This document shows positions 54,501 through 64,000 of a DNA stretch of 64,000 nucleotides, in pieces. The stretch comes from Acipenser ruthenus (lineage: Eukaryota > Chordata > Actinopteri > Acipenseriformes > Acipenseridae): positions 17,078,159-17,142,158 of the forward strand of contig NC_081217.1 in NCBI RefSeq assembly GCF_902713425.1, in the 5' to 3' direction. The position numbers and the translations under genes were made by a program. Position 1 is the first letter of the stretch. The number at the start of each line of letters is the position of its first letter. The notes beneath the pieces are model-generated. The model searched no databases. It saw only the letters and a program-made list of their open reading frames with translations, and was not told where the DNA came from.

Positions 54501-54710
54501 ACATGATTTTTCAGTTCATTTAAATATTTATATATATATTTTTTTACATTATCCTCCAGGTAGTGTTATTTGTCCATTCTCTCCTCCCACCCAAGTGGTA
54601 CAGTCCATGCAAACTTTCTCTCTCCCCCCACGCCTCCTTGAAGTGGTACTGCTCCTGGTGTTGTTGCTGGCTCTCTGGCTTGTGATGATCAGCGTGTGGC
54701 TGGAGTCCCA
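51566..54710. other. Convergent unc5cl and bak1 3' regions
   Basis: No coding exon. On plus, AATAAA-type signals for unc5cl occur near 52150. On minus, AATAAA-type signals for bak1 occur near 52066 (TTTATTTTATT on plus). If those sites are used, bak1 would have a 3' UTR of about 2.6 kb and the two mRNAs would overlap by up to about 100 bp. This is inference. Confidence 0.4.
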
Positions 54711-57700
54711 TCAGGAGTTGAAGAAGCGCCTCACTATGAACAGGCTCACCAGCCCCACGGCCACCAGCACCAACATGTAGTTCAGATAGACATTGTCTAG
54801 GTCCAGCGCAGCCACCTGCAGCAGAGGAGGAACGAGAGAATCTTACTGTACATTCACATGGTGTCGGGCACATTACTGAAAAAAAGTAACAGATTACTTG
54901 TTTCTTTAAAGAGAAGAGCAAGCTTTAGTTTGGGAAAAAAAATGACAATGCATATAAAACATTGTGTTAGAGAAATTATTTCACATACAGTAATACACAG
55001 GTATTTTGTAGACACATACTATATATCTATGCATCAATTATACTGCAGTATTTTTGTAGAAAAGGTAACGAGACAAGCTTGTTTATTTTTTGCGAAAAGT
55101 AACTGTAATATTAGATAAATAGATTAATAATCAATAAAAAGACAAGTGGCGTTCTTCATCTGAGAAGTGTTTCCCAGTGTAGCGGTTACACTGTACAGAA
55201 GCCCAGCTGTGACGCACTGTATCCTAGAGGTATAGCGGGTCTGCTTGTGCCCGCTCACTCACCCAGCCGCCCTGCTGAGCGATCCACTGCGCGATGCGGT
55301 TACGCAGGACGAAGTCGGCGATGAAGCGGGCGATGCGGCTCAGGAACCCTCGCATGCCCTGCTGGAAGACATGCAGCGCCATCCTGTACCCGAAGCTGAG
55401 CAGAGCAATCACCCGGCCCCAGTTAATCCCAGAGTCGAACAGGCTGGGAAAAGAGCGCACACACACACACATAGTGAGAGAGGGTATGGCTTCGGGAAAA
55501 CAAATAGCAAAGGATGGAAATAAGCCTCCCACTGCATAGCAGTGTGATGCATCAATGGTTTTGCTAGGTGTTTAATAATAAGACACACCTGATCTTGTTG
55601 CCTATACACACTGGGGCTAATCAAGCTCTTAGTAAAACCTGGAATGTTTCAATGCACAATACCAAGATAGGGTTTAAAGAGACTTAAGTTGACATGCGAG
55701 TGCAATTTAGCACAGAGATTGAAGTCAGAAACAACAGGAGAAATCTATTAGGTCACCCCCACCCCAGCACCCCATCCGCCTCCACCCCTGCCATTTTCAA
55801 GTTAAAAGAAAGTCTATTAAACTTGCAGCGATTATTTACCTGCAAGAGTATCCCTGCTAGAGCAGTGAAGGGTTAGCAGAGAACAAAGACAAGAGACACA
55901 AACCAGGCAGGCAGAGGGAGAGAACAGAGGCAAACATTAGATACACACACCAGACCAAGTGATTATTTTACATATTACTCAGGGATAGATTAGATTAGCT
56001 TTCACTCGCTATTCACATACTTTTCAAGGAGGCTTACTCTTAAAAAAGTATTACCACTTTCAGGTTTTTTTATTTGAGGGACTTGAACCAGACAGACCTG
56101 GAGAAATGTTCGGATTGGTTAGTGCTGTCTGACAGGAGTCAGTTAGTCAGCGGGAGAGTCTGTGTGCCGTGACCCGTTGGGTTTCCACAGGGAGCTGTGC
56201 TCCAGGTGAACCTGCTCCTGGTTTGTTTTTACCTGTTGGCTATTTTGCAGAAGTAGTCGTAGGCGTTCTCTGGGGTGAGCGCCAGTTGAGAAAGCATGTT
56301 GGTAAAGTTGAGGTCGTAGCGGCTGTTGATGTCATCGCCAATAAGAGCCAGCTGCTGCCCAACCCGTGACGTGGTGCTGGAGAGAGAGGGGGAGGAGGAG
56401 GAGAGAGGGAGAGAGGGAGGGAGAGGCCATTAGAACAGGAACATTCATCATTTGGTTAGCTCACAGGGAATCTAGCGAAGGATTATGACACTTCCACTGA
56501 CTGGATCAGGGGTTTATGGTGAAAAAAGATCACCCCAACCACTCATGTTGAATAACTTCATGTAACAAATTGCAAACCAGCAGTGGTTCTGAACACACCC
56601 TTAAAAACAGCAAGTTTGTTCCCAATCGGACGAGCAACTCTAAAGTGTACAGTCTCCTCCACTATGCCTGCTCGTCATCCAGTGACATGGGTATGTGAAT
56701 CACAACTCACTGCAACATTGAGAAAGGCCTGGCGCAGTACCTGCCACTGTTGGGGCGCAGATCCATGATCTCGGGGTCCCTGGGCAGGTCATTGCCCTCC
56801 TGCTCTCTCTCCTGGTGGTATCGGTAGAAGACGTAGCTGTTGAAAACCCCCTCCGTCTCCTCCACCACGTGCTCTTCTGCGGAGACACAGAGGGTTAGAC
56901 AGAGCCAGCGCAGGAGGGAATACAAGAAACCAAACCAGGAATGTCTGGAGTATCCGGGGGGGGGCACACGATTTCCACTATCTCAAGAAAACCATATGCT
57001 TGCATAATGCATTCACTCATGGAGGGGCCACATTACTGTAGGGAGCTAAAATGACACACTGTACTGCACCAGGATTAAAGTGTTCAGCTGCATTCTGAAC
57101 AAGCTGCAAACAGGATATGGCAATTTGATCTAAGAAACAGTGACAGATTTAATCTGCATCACTAACGTGAGCCAATCCGGAGCCAATCAGTCTAGTGGGA
57201 ACATTCAAATAAGAATCATCCCCAATATTAATTTTTGTTTTGAAAATAGTTAAGAAATTCTTCACACTTCGTGGGCGAGGCATTATAAGGAAGTGCAGCA
57301 GATGATGGGTTTACTAATCTATCAATAGCTGTAAAAAGCCACTTGAGTTATTTTTATTATCAATAAGATTCTAGAAATAGAAATGCCTGGCTGTCCTCCG
57401 CGTTTCATTGTACTTTAATAGATACCGTTTCTAAATATCATAGTGAATGTTAATTTAGCAGCCCTCCACCTACACTCTAATTTGCAACAGTCCCTTTTCA
57501 TGTTGTATAGGGCACTGCTAACCCAGGGTGCACTTTGCATAGAAGAGACCATTCGAGATTTAACAAAATCAGTTCTATCTGTCAACTAACTCATCAGTGC
57601 AGAGTGGGTAGCCACGAGCGCTCTCACTACATCAGAAAAACAAAAGACAATGCAGTCTTGAAAAGAATGCACTGAAACAGCTATGGGGAGCAGGCTCTCC

Positions 57701-60700
57701 ACTGAAATCAGGCGCAGTGAAGCAGGTGAGGGTCATTATTGCTGATCGGGCTCATTTGCTATTCAATGTGAAACAAGTGAAGAAGCTGCTGCTTGGGTTT
57801 GTGAGGAGTGCTGCTTTTCTTACAGGAGAAGCAGCCTTTCTTTAGTGGTTTCAGTTTGAATGGTAAATCAGACCCAGCAGCACCCACTTGTGGAGAGCTT
57901 ATCCAAACAATCGGTTTGTGAAGCTCTAATAAATACAGAATTTCATCTTTTTTTATATAATCAAATGAAATGCCAAGAACCACCACCGGAGGTCTCTATA
58001 ATACAAGGAATGGTATCATTTTGAGGCATTTAAATCTGTGAGTCTGCATTTACTCCAAATCGACTTTCCCAGTATTAGAAAGCAGGCTTTCAGAATCAGG
58101 TTCAGTCAGTATACGGATAATTAAGAATACATGAAATATTGTAAACCATTGATAACGTATTAATAGAAGCAGCCCTTCTCAAATCATTCAAAGTGAATAG
58201 CAGCCCTTTTAGAATCGTCATCATTGTTTAAGCGCACAATTCAAATGCTAACTATGAATAAGCGCAAAATCAAACAATACGTTCACTGAAATACCATCAA
58301 AATCTTTCAAGGTGAGCAAGCAAGCTTGAAAAAAACTAGCCTTGAATCTGTCTCCAACGAAGACTTGAAATGAGATCACCGTAAAAAACATGGAATGACA
58401 TCATTAGAATAGGGGGTTCTACAGGAAGCTGTGTGGGGGTTCCACTGTTGTCATCCCCCTGGTTACCACATAGCAACATTATCAGCCACTCCCTTAAAGT
58501 GCTCTGATTGGACAGAAGCAGCAGCCAGCCACCTTTCCCAGCCATGAGACAGTGATGTCCGGCTCCATATCCTACAGCAGCTTCCTCAGTTATTGTAAAC
58601 AGAAACTGCACTGTTAAAAACAGAAATGTGAATACAGCAACTCCACACACACACAAATACAATCTGCAACCAGTTCTGTCTGTCACCAAACAACAAATAA
58701 TCACCACTAGTGTCTTAACCCACGAAGTACCAAATTAATCTGAACACAAGCTGTATTTATGTCATTTGATACATTTTAAATCAAGATATATATTTTTAAT
58801 CCTTTGTTTTGGCTACAAACTTCTGCGTCCTAATCAGACATGCCCGTAATCAGAGCAGTGAAATTTCACATCGGCTATGAAGCTCAACACATAGAAACTG
58901 CAGCTTCATCATCACTGTGGGGAGGAAAACACCAAGAAATGTATCAGTTAGCGTTCAGTTTCATATTTTATATGAGGCGTCATTAAAGCATTTGAAGGGC
59001 TGTAATTGTAGAATTAACAGTTGCATTCAGACTTAACCTTTGAGGTTCACAAACTTAAAATAAGTTATCATAATATATTTAAAGAGAAAATGAACAGGTA
59101 GACAGATGCCAGTTAAAAATGCTGTGAGTGACAGCCAGGCAGCCTGTGTTCATGTGATTGAAATCAGCATTGAACAGATTCACTGAACCTGGGACCTGAA
59201 GAGCCCTCAGGTGGTGAATCACACAAATGAGGTCATGATGCCCAGTAAACAGGTGTCACACTTCCAGACAGCTTTGTTAAACAAAGCATCTCAGTAAACA
59301 CTCATCGAAACCATGATGATGACTCATACACAGATATTGAAACAGCAATAATACCAGCACTCTTCCAGCTCTGCTGTGGGAGCTTAACAGCATGCGAGAG
59401 ACAGAATGGAACCACAAATAATGCTATCAGGGATACCAACTGCATAGCAGTTTCAGCCATTCCAGGTTTTACTCTGAGCTCGATTAGACACAGTGTCTCT
59501 GTAACAAGATCAGGTGTGTGTCTTATTAAACTCATAGTGAAACCAATATTTCAGAAATGTAATGTAATGAGGTTTTGGGTTTTTTTTTTTCCTGTTACCG
59601 TTAGGTACTTTTTGTGGTCAAATCATACAAAACGTGAACGAAAATAATTCAATCAAAACACAGGCTTGTTGTGGTTTTTGTGGGCAATGCAGGCAGTGTG
59701 CGTGTGAAGGGCAGAGAGGGCACTCCTCCGAGGTGGGTGTTAAAGAGACACCTCCACACTTCAGTGTTTCACAAAGCAGCTACCAGAGATCACTGCGAGA
59801 GTAATGAACAAGAAAGCAGCCATAATCACTGGCCATTTGCCATTGTTATTTAGAATAGAGTGCTAATGTGTGTAATTGTAATTCCTGGAACTGTAATTGA
59901 ACCAAGAAGCACTGCAATTGTATTCCCAATTTCAGCATGCAATTCTGCTGTAATTCTAACAGAGCCCAGGTCTGTTGTGTAACCATGCTGATCCCCAGAG
60001 TGACGGTCAGAGCACAGGAGATAAATACGGGTTAGGGCGAGGGTTTGGGTTTTGTAGTTTGTTTTTTTTTGTCCTCATGAGTCATACAGAGTAATTATTC
60101 TCTATCAACAACATAAGCAATAAGTACAGAGCACAGTACAGAGCGGGCTTGAAACAAACCACAAGATCATTACTGTGAGGACTGATTCACTGTGAGCCAA
60201 CAAAATCATCGTCAGGCTTGACTTAGTGGCGGTCAGAGAAGGCTTTTCGATGGGATGGGGTTGGAATCTAACCTTGCAGCTTTACATCATGATTTCTGGG
60301 ATATTCAGAGGCATGTGCAGCACCAATAACAGCATCGAAGATATCCTCAATAAAACAAATTAAAAAAGTAGCTGTCTGATACGAAACTGAATTGAAAAAT
60401 GCACATCCAGTAACTCTCAACGGAAAAGTGACACACGCAGTACAAACACAGCCATTCCAGCAGATTCCAGTATTGGATCTAAAAGCAAAAACAATGACTT
60501 TATTCAGCCAACTGCTCCAGAAGCTATCACATATTGAGCACTGTTACCCAGACACTGCAGGGCTGCTTGAGGTAGCCAGCCTTTCTCCAGCTCCCCAGGG
60601 CTGTGAATTGGGTTATGGGTTACTCTATAGGGATGGAAATAAGACTCCCATTGCCTAGCAGTTTGATCCATTTCTGGTTTTGTACGAGTTTAAAGACACA

Positions 60701-60982
60701 CCCACGAGCTATTTACCTCTACGCTGTGGCTAATCAAGCTCATAGTAAAAACCTGGAGTGGGTAAACTGCTCCGCAATAGAAGTCTTACTGCCATCCCCA
60801 TTCTACCCCAAATGAAAGCCCTGTTAGTGGAAGAACAGTGAGGAGGTACACATGTCACTGCACCGAATTATTTCCTAAACTTTATAAACAGAGGCGGGCT
60901 TACCTGTCACCGGGGGGTGTGGTGGTTTACTTTCTTTGTTCTGACTGGGCTTGAAGGGGTCCTCACCACCCCCTGTAGCCAT
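54711..60982 (-). CDS. bak1: BCL2 antagonist/killer 1 (pro-apoptotic BAK)
   Basis: Five coding exons on minus: 60904-60982, 56741-56876, 56233-56376, 55263-55443 and 54711-54815 (214 aa; human BAK1 is 211). The start gives MATGGGEDPF. Exon 2 has EEHVVEETEGVFNSYVFYRY. Exon 3 carries the BH3 region VGQQLALIGDDINSRYD. Exon 4 carries BH1 (SGINWGRVIALLSFGYRMAL) and BH2 (IAQWIAQQGGW). Exon 5 encodes the C-terminal anchor (NYMLVLVAVGLVSLFIV) ending RRFFNS, close to human RRFFKS. BAK sits in the outer mitochondrial membrane and, when activated by BH3-only proteins, oligomerises to release cytochrome c. Intron 1 is about 4 kb. An acceptor lies 31 bp upstream of the ATG, so a non-coding first exon is expected further right. 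Confidence 0.96.
55512..55662. mobile_element. Foldback repeat, copy 3 of 5
   Basis: GGATGGAAATAAGCCTCCCA, CTGCATAGCAGTGTGATGC on the left; ACTGGGGCTAATCAAGCTCT, TAGTAAAACCTGGAATGTTT on the right. The right end is degenerate. It lies in bak1 intron 3. Confidence 0.65.
59430..59570. mobile_element. Foldback repeat, copy 4 of 5 (diverged)
   Basis: GGGATACCAACTGCATAGCA, GTTTCAGCCATTCCAGGTTT, TACTCTGAGCTCGATTAGAC on the left and GTGTCTTATTAAACTCATAG, TGAAACC on the right match the family consensus weakly. Confidence 0.55.
60630..60799. mobile_element. Foldback repeat, copy 5 of 5
   Basis: GGGATGGAAATAAGACTCCC, ATTGCCTAGCAGTTTGATCC on the left; GGCTAATCAAGCTCATAGTA, AAAACCTGGAGTGGGTAAAC, TGCTCCGCAATAGAAGTCTT, ACTGCCATCCCC on the right. 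It lies about 100 bp from bak1 exon 1, in intron 1. Confidence 0.78.
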
Positions 60983-61017
60983 GGCTCTACCAATCAGAAA
61001 CAAAATAACTGTCCTGC

Positions 61018-61020
<3 letters not shown>

Positions 61021-61061
<41 letters not shown>
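61021..61061 (-). repeat. bak1: (GA)n microsatellite serving as bak1 polypyrimidine tract
   Basis: About 20 GA units on plus; on the bak1 sense strand this is (TC)n immediately before TCATTGCAG/GAC at 61014, the acceptor of the exon holding the initiator ATG. Confidence 0.85.
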
Positions 61062-61062
<1 letters not shown>

Positions 61063-61066
<4 letters not shown>

Positions 61067-62323
61067 TGTTCACGTGTCATTTAGAGATTACTTTTCCATG
61101 TCTAAACTAAAATTATTTCCGCCGTACAGTTGTGTCCACGATCACAAAAATACAAAGTGCCAATAAAAGACAGATAGATAAATAAAGTCAACCTCTTCAC
61201 AAGGTAGGTAAAATATTACTCTCCTAACGAGGAGTTCACTAATAGCCTAGAAATTAAATAATGTGCTGATGAACTGTGTTGGCGTCGGTGCCCAGACCAG
61301 GTCAGACAGGCTTAGTTGTATCGAGGTATCAAACCTCGTCTGCGAATACGTTGAGTCGGATATGTTACATCAAAGCTGTAGTACATCAAAACACAAAAAC
61401 GGTTAGCCTAGATTTTATAATCAGATCACTGAATCACCTTGACTTCATAGAACTGTCAACAACAAAACACCAGACAAATCATTTCATTTGAATTCACCGG
61501 AACTCGTTATTCAGTCAGCACTTTTCTACAATTAAAAATGTTAGTGTATATCAATGTAAAGAGAGACACAAACAGAACGTAGGTTGTTATGTAAAACACA
61601 ACAGACTTGAAGCATTGCTATCGCTAAGTGTTACCGCTGCTATAATACCCAACGCTTACATCTGTGTGTTAAGACACCACACCAAACTAACTAACTGTAC
61701 TCCACTACACAAGAAGTGTCCCAAACCGAGTTCAGTCTCTGATTACCCCCGCTCGTCCGAAACCAAAACCGACCTTATAGAGTCCGGCAAAACCCGCTGC
61801 TTCGTCAACCTCACGATTTTCTTTATAATCCTTCCAAGACTTAAAGGACTAAAGTCAGCTGTTCTTACAGTCGGGGGTTTTATTTTTCCTGTTTTGTTTT
61901 GTTTTCACTCCGAGTTTCGCTACGCACCTCTTTCGACTACTTCTGAAACCCGAATGCTGTCTAATTACTTCCTGGTAGTCTTGCACAGATGCGATACACC
62001 AACGACCCCGTGACAGTTGAAGATAGGTCGCCGATCCGGTACTTGAGCTGGGGTTCTGTGCGTACCGCCATCTACAGGATCAATGTTCAGTTTCTATAAT
62101 AAATTGAACGTACGTTTTTACTAATACATATACAAACGTTAACACTGTGTTGAAATGAGGATGTGCAAATTTAGGATTCCGGCAATTTGTTTACAGCTCT
62201 GGGTGCATTTTGATGCAATGTTTCGTTTTACGCCTGAGGTTTATCGGTTTAAAAAAATAAAAACCGAATTTTCTAAATGGATCTTTGGGTTTTTTTTCGG
62301 TTAAAGCCAAAAGCTTCAAGTCC

Positions 62324-62394
<71 letters not shown>

Positions 62395-62711
62395 GACTGT
62401 ATCTGGACTTTGCTTTAAGATAAGCTGATTGGACTGGACATAAAGACTGCTTTTGTTACCCAGTTTAGCTCTTATGCAAAACCGGATTTTATAAGAGGCA
62501 AGTCCTACTGCTCCTGGGGTTAGTTTCATGAATAGGGTGAGTTGAAGCTACTATATATAGCTACTATTTAAACCATAGTTAATAGCACAAGATCCAGGAG
62601 AGAATGGGCTGGCTGCTGCATTCATTGTATGCTGTGTGTAAACATGGAACACGTTATCTGGGGTTACTGTCTAATAATATATTTTGGGGGGGATTGGGGA
62701 ACTTGTTTCAG
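61063..62711. other. Upstream region of bak1 and intergenic DNA
   Basis: Probably contains bak1 non-coding exon(s) and promoter (a CpG-containing stretch lies around 61720-62080), but no exon boundary could be fixed. No other gene seen. An (AT)n tract occupies 62324-62393. Confidence 0.4.
62324..62393. repeat. (AT)n microsatellite
   Basis: About 34 uninterrupted AT units. Confidence 0.95.
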
Positions 62712-63289
62712 GGGTGCTGTGATTCCTCGTGACCGGCAGAGACCCCAACACCTTCTCCACTGGGAACTACGGCTTCCTGGATCAGCAGAGGGCCCTGCCC
62801 TGGGTACAGAACTACATCGCTTCTTTCTGGGGAGACCCACAGAAGGTAGCTGCCTCTCCACTCTGTAGGATTGTCTTGTTTTTCTCCCCAGGTGACTCTG
62901 TGGTCCTGCACCTGACTGTGGAGAGCAGCCGGGACCTATTCCAATCCTGCAGAGCCCGCCCTTCTCTCTACCCCTCACGGTGAGCGCTGCCCAAGCCCCT
63001 GCACCCTTCCCTGCCTGACCGCTCACCCCTCAGCTGCTCTCTGCAACCAAATGCAGGCTGGCCAACTATGTGAACAAAATCTAATGCAAAATCTAATATA
63101 CAATATATGGAGTCATATATTCAATATGGCTATCAGTGTGTAATCCCTGTTCGGTTTGGTTTTGTTTGCAGGGAGAAGGCTATGATCCTGGGAGAGCGCT
63201 TTGCCAGGGTAGCTGGGTGCGCTATGAAAGACTTGCATTGCCTCAAGTCCCTCTCTGCAGAGCAAATCCTCTGTGCACAGAAAACAGCA
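62712..63289 (+). pseudogene. Carboxylesterase/cholinesterase-family pseudogene, three exons
   Basis: Exon-like segments with conserved splice signals lie at 62712-62844, 62892-62979 and 63172-63289. The first reads VL*FLVTGRDPNTFSTGNYG then FLDQQRALPWVQNYIASFWG, matching the family block GALGFLSTGD...GNYGLLDQ..ALRWVQENIA.FGGDP. The GGA expected in GALGF is TGA, a stop. The second exon starts VTL, but the nucleophile elbow (G-E/Q-S-A-G) that should follow is absent; sequence jumps to VVLHLTVESSRDLFQ. The third reads ERFARVAGCAMKDLHCLKSL, like AK.VAE.AGC....CLR. The last donor is GCACTG rather than GT. Active relatives hydrolyse carboxyl or choline esters. This copy cannot be catalytic. Further remnants upstream or beyond 63290 were not recognised. 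Confidence 0.75.
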
Positions 63290-64000
63290 GGCACTGTACT
63301 CCCGATCTCCACATAGTGACCGTGTTCTACATGAAGGGACAAACACCCACATGCACTAGTAACCGGACAAGGTTACCGTGTGTGGAAATGTCTTGCAGTT
63401 TTAGTGTGTGTGTGGTCCCACAATTACAGCCCACATGAAGATTGTACATACTGGTATTCACTATTTCACTGCCATCTGCTGAAGTACAACACAGACTGCA
63501 ACATGCCGGACACGTGACGACGATTCCATTGCATTGTCGAATTACTTCAGGTTTTATCGATAGGATCTGAATGAAATAAAGATGTATTAATATCGGCACT
63601 ATCGGTTTTAATTAAGGCATTGGTTAGCCCCTTTCCCGTGTCCAAGTTTACTATGGTGAATATTTCCTATGGACAAATCGCATGCAAACTGCCGGCTCCA
63701 TAGTAAGGCAAGACGGTCACTGGGCAGTCACAGGGGTGCAGCATGTGCCAGGTCACTGCCACGGCTCAGCCAATCCTAGGGAAGCAGCACCCATCTGCTT
63801 TCCCAGCCGTTCCCAGCAGTGTGGTCTGTGTACTCCTCCCACAGGGTTTCCATGAACTTCACAGTGAGCTCCAACAGGTCCGAAGAATTCCGTGGGGAAT
63901 TCTGTGCATTCTAGAACATGATTAATGCATACTGAGCTGCCTGCTCCTGGTCCGACTCTCTGTCTCTCCAGCGCAGTACTTTGTTCAGTTTAAATGGACC
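63290..64000. other. No gene recognised at right edge
   Basis: Sequence downstream of the esterase remnant shows no further exon that I can align to the family. AATAAA occurs at about 63575. Confidence 0.4.

Larger units (their letters stand above)
56877..60903. other. bak1: bak1 intron 1
   Basis: Apart from the foldback copies at 59430-59570 and 60630-60799, nothing recognisable is seen in this 4-kb intron. Small open frames have no family match by eye and no splice support. Confidence 0.5.

Overview
This window is vertebrate nuclear DNA, most likely from a ray-finned fish. The exon-intron structures are compact, the protein matches are fish-like, and the intergenic and intronic DNA is full of L2-type LINEs, tRNA-derived SINEs, palindromic repeats and TTA/TA/GAAC microsatellites. 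The SINE families and an unduplicated, human-6p21-like gene order suggest a non-teleost fish such as a sturgeon or paddlefish. That assignment is an inference from repeats and synteny, not a proof.

Layout, left to right. (1) 135-5384, minus strand: the 5' six coding exons of an SLC6 Na+/Cl- dependent transporter (GABA/betaine/taurine group), running off the left edge. Its intron 2 holds an L2 LINE that was itself split by a solo LTR carrying about 0.9 kb of GAAC/GAAA repeat. A decayed second copy of the first two exons lies at 7.2-8.7 kb. (2) 10657-13050, plus: motilin (mln). (3) 13350-15657: a 5'-truncated RNase-H-type LINE with a nested SINE, both with clean target-site duplications. (4) 15771-21896, plus: lemd2. 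(5) 26143-33617, plus: ip6k3. (6) 36081-37514, plus: uqcc2. (7) 39071-40982, minus: tspo. (8) 42245-44183: a second L2 LINE. (9) 45419-51565, plus: unc5cl. (10) 54711-60982, minus: bak1. (11) 62712-63289, plus: three decayed exons of a carboxylesterase-family gene.

The genes are not an operon-like unit; each has its own introns and promoter. The order MLN-LEMD2-IP6K3-UQCC2 and nearby BAK1 match human 6p21.31, while TSPO(2)-UNC5CL match human 6p21.1, so this window shows the two human blocks together. Their products are unrelated: a gut peptide hormone, an inner nuclear membrane LEM protein, an inositol pyrophosphate kinase, a complex III assembly factor, an outer mitochondrial membrane sterol-binding protein, a ZU5/death-domain signalling protein and a pro-apoptotic BCL2-family effector.

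The most unusual structure is in unc5cl. The donor of exon 1 (4 copies, 58-bp spacing) and the acceptor of exon 3 (9 copies, mostly 56-bp spacing) are each embedded in a minisatellite whose unit includes the splice site and flanking coding bases. Exon coordinates were read by eye from splice signals and frame continuity. All multi-exon genes described as complete (mln, lemd2, ip6k3, uqcc2, tspo, unc5cl, bak1) add up to whole numbers of codons.
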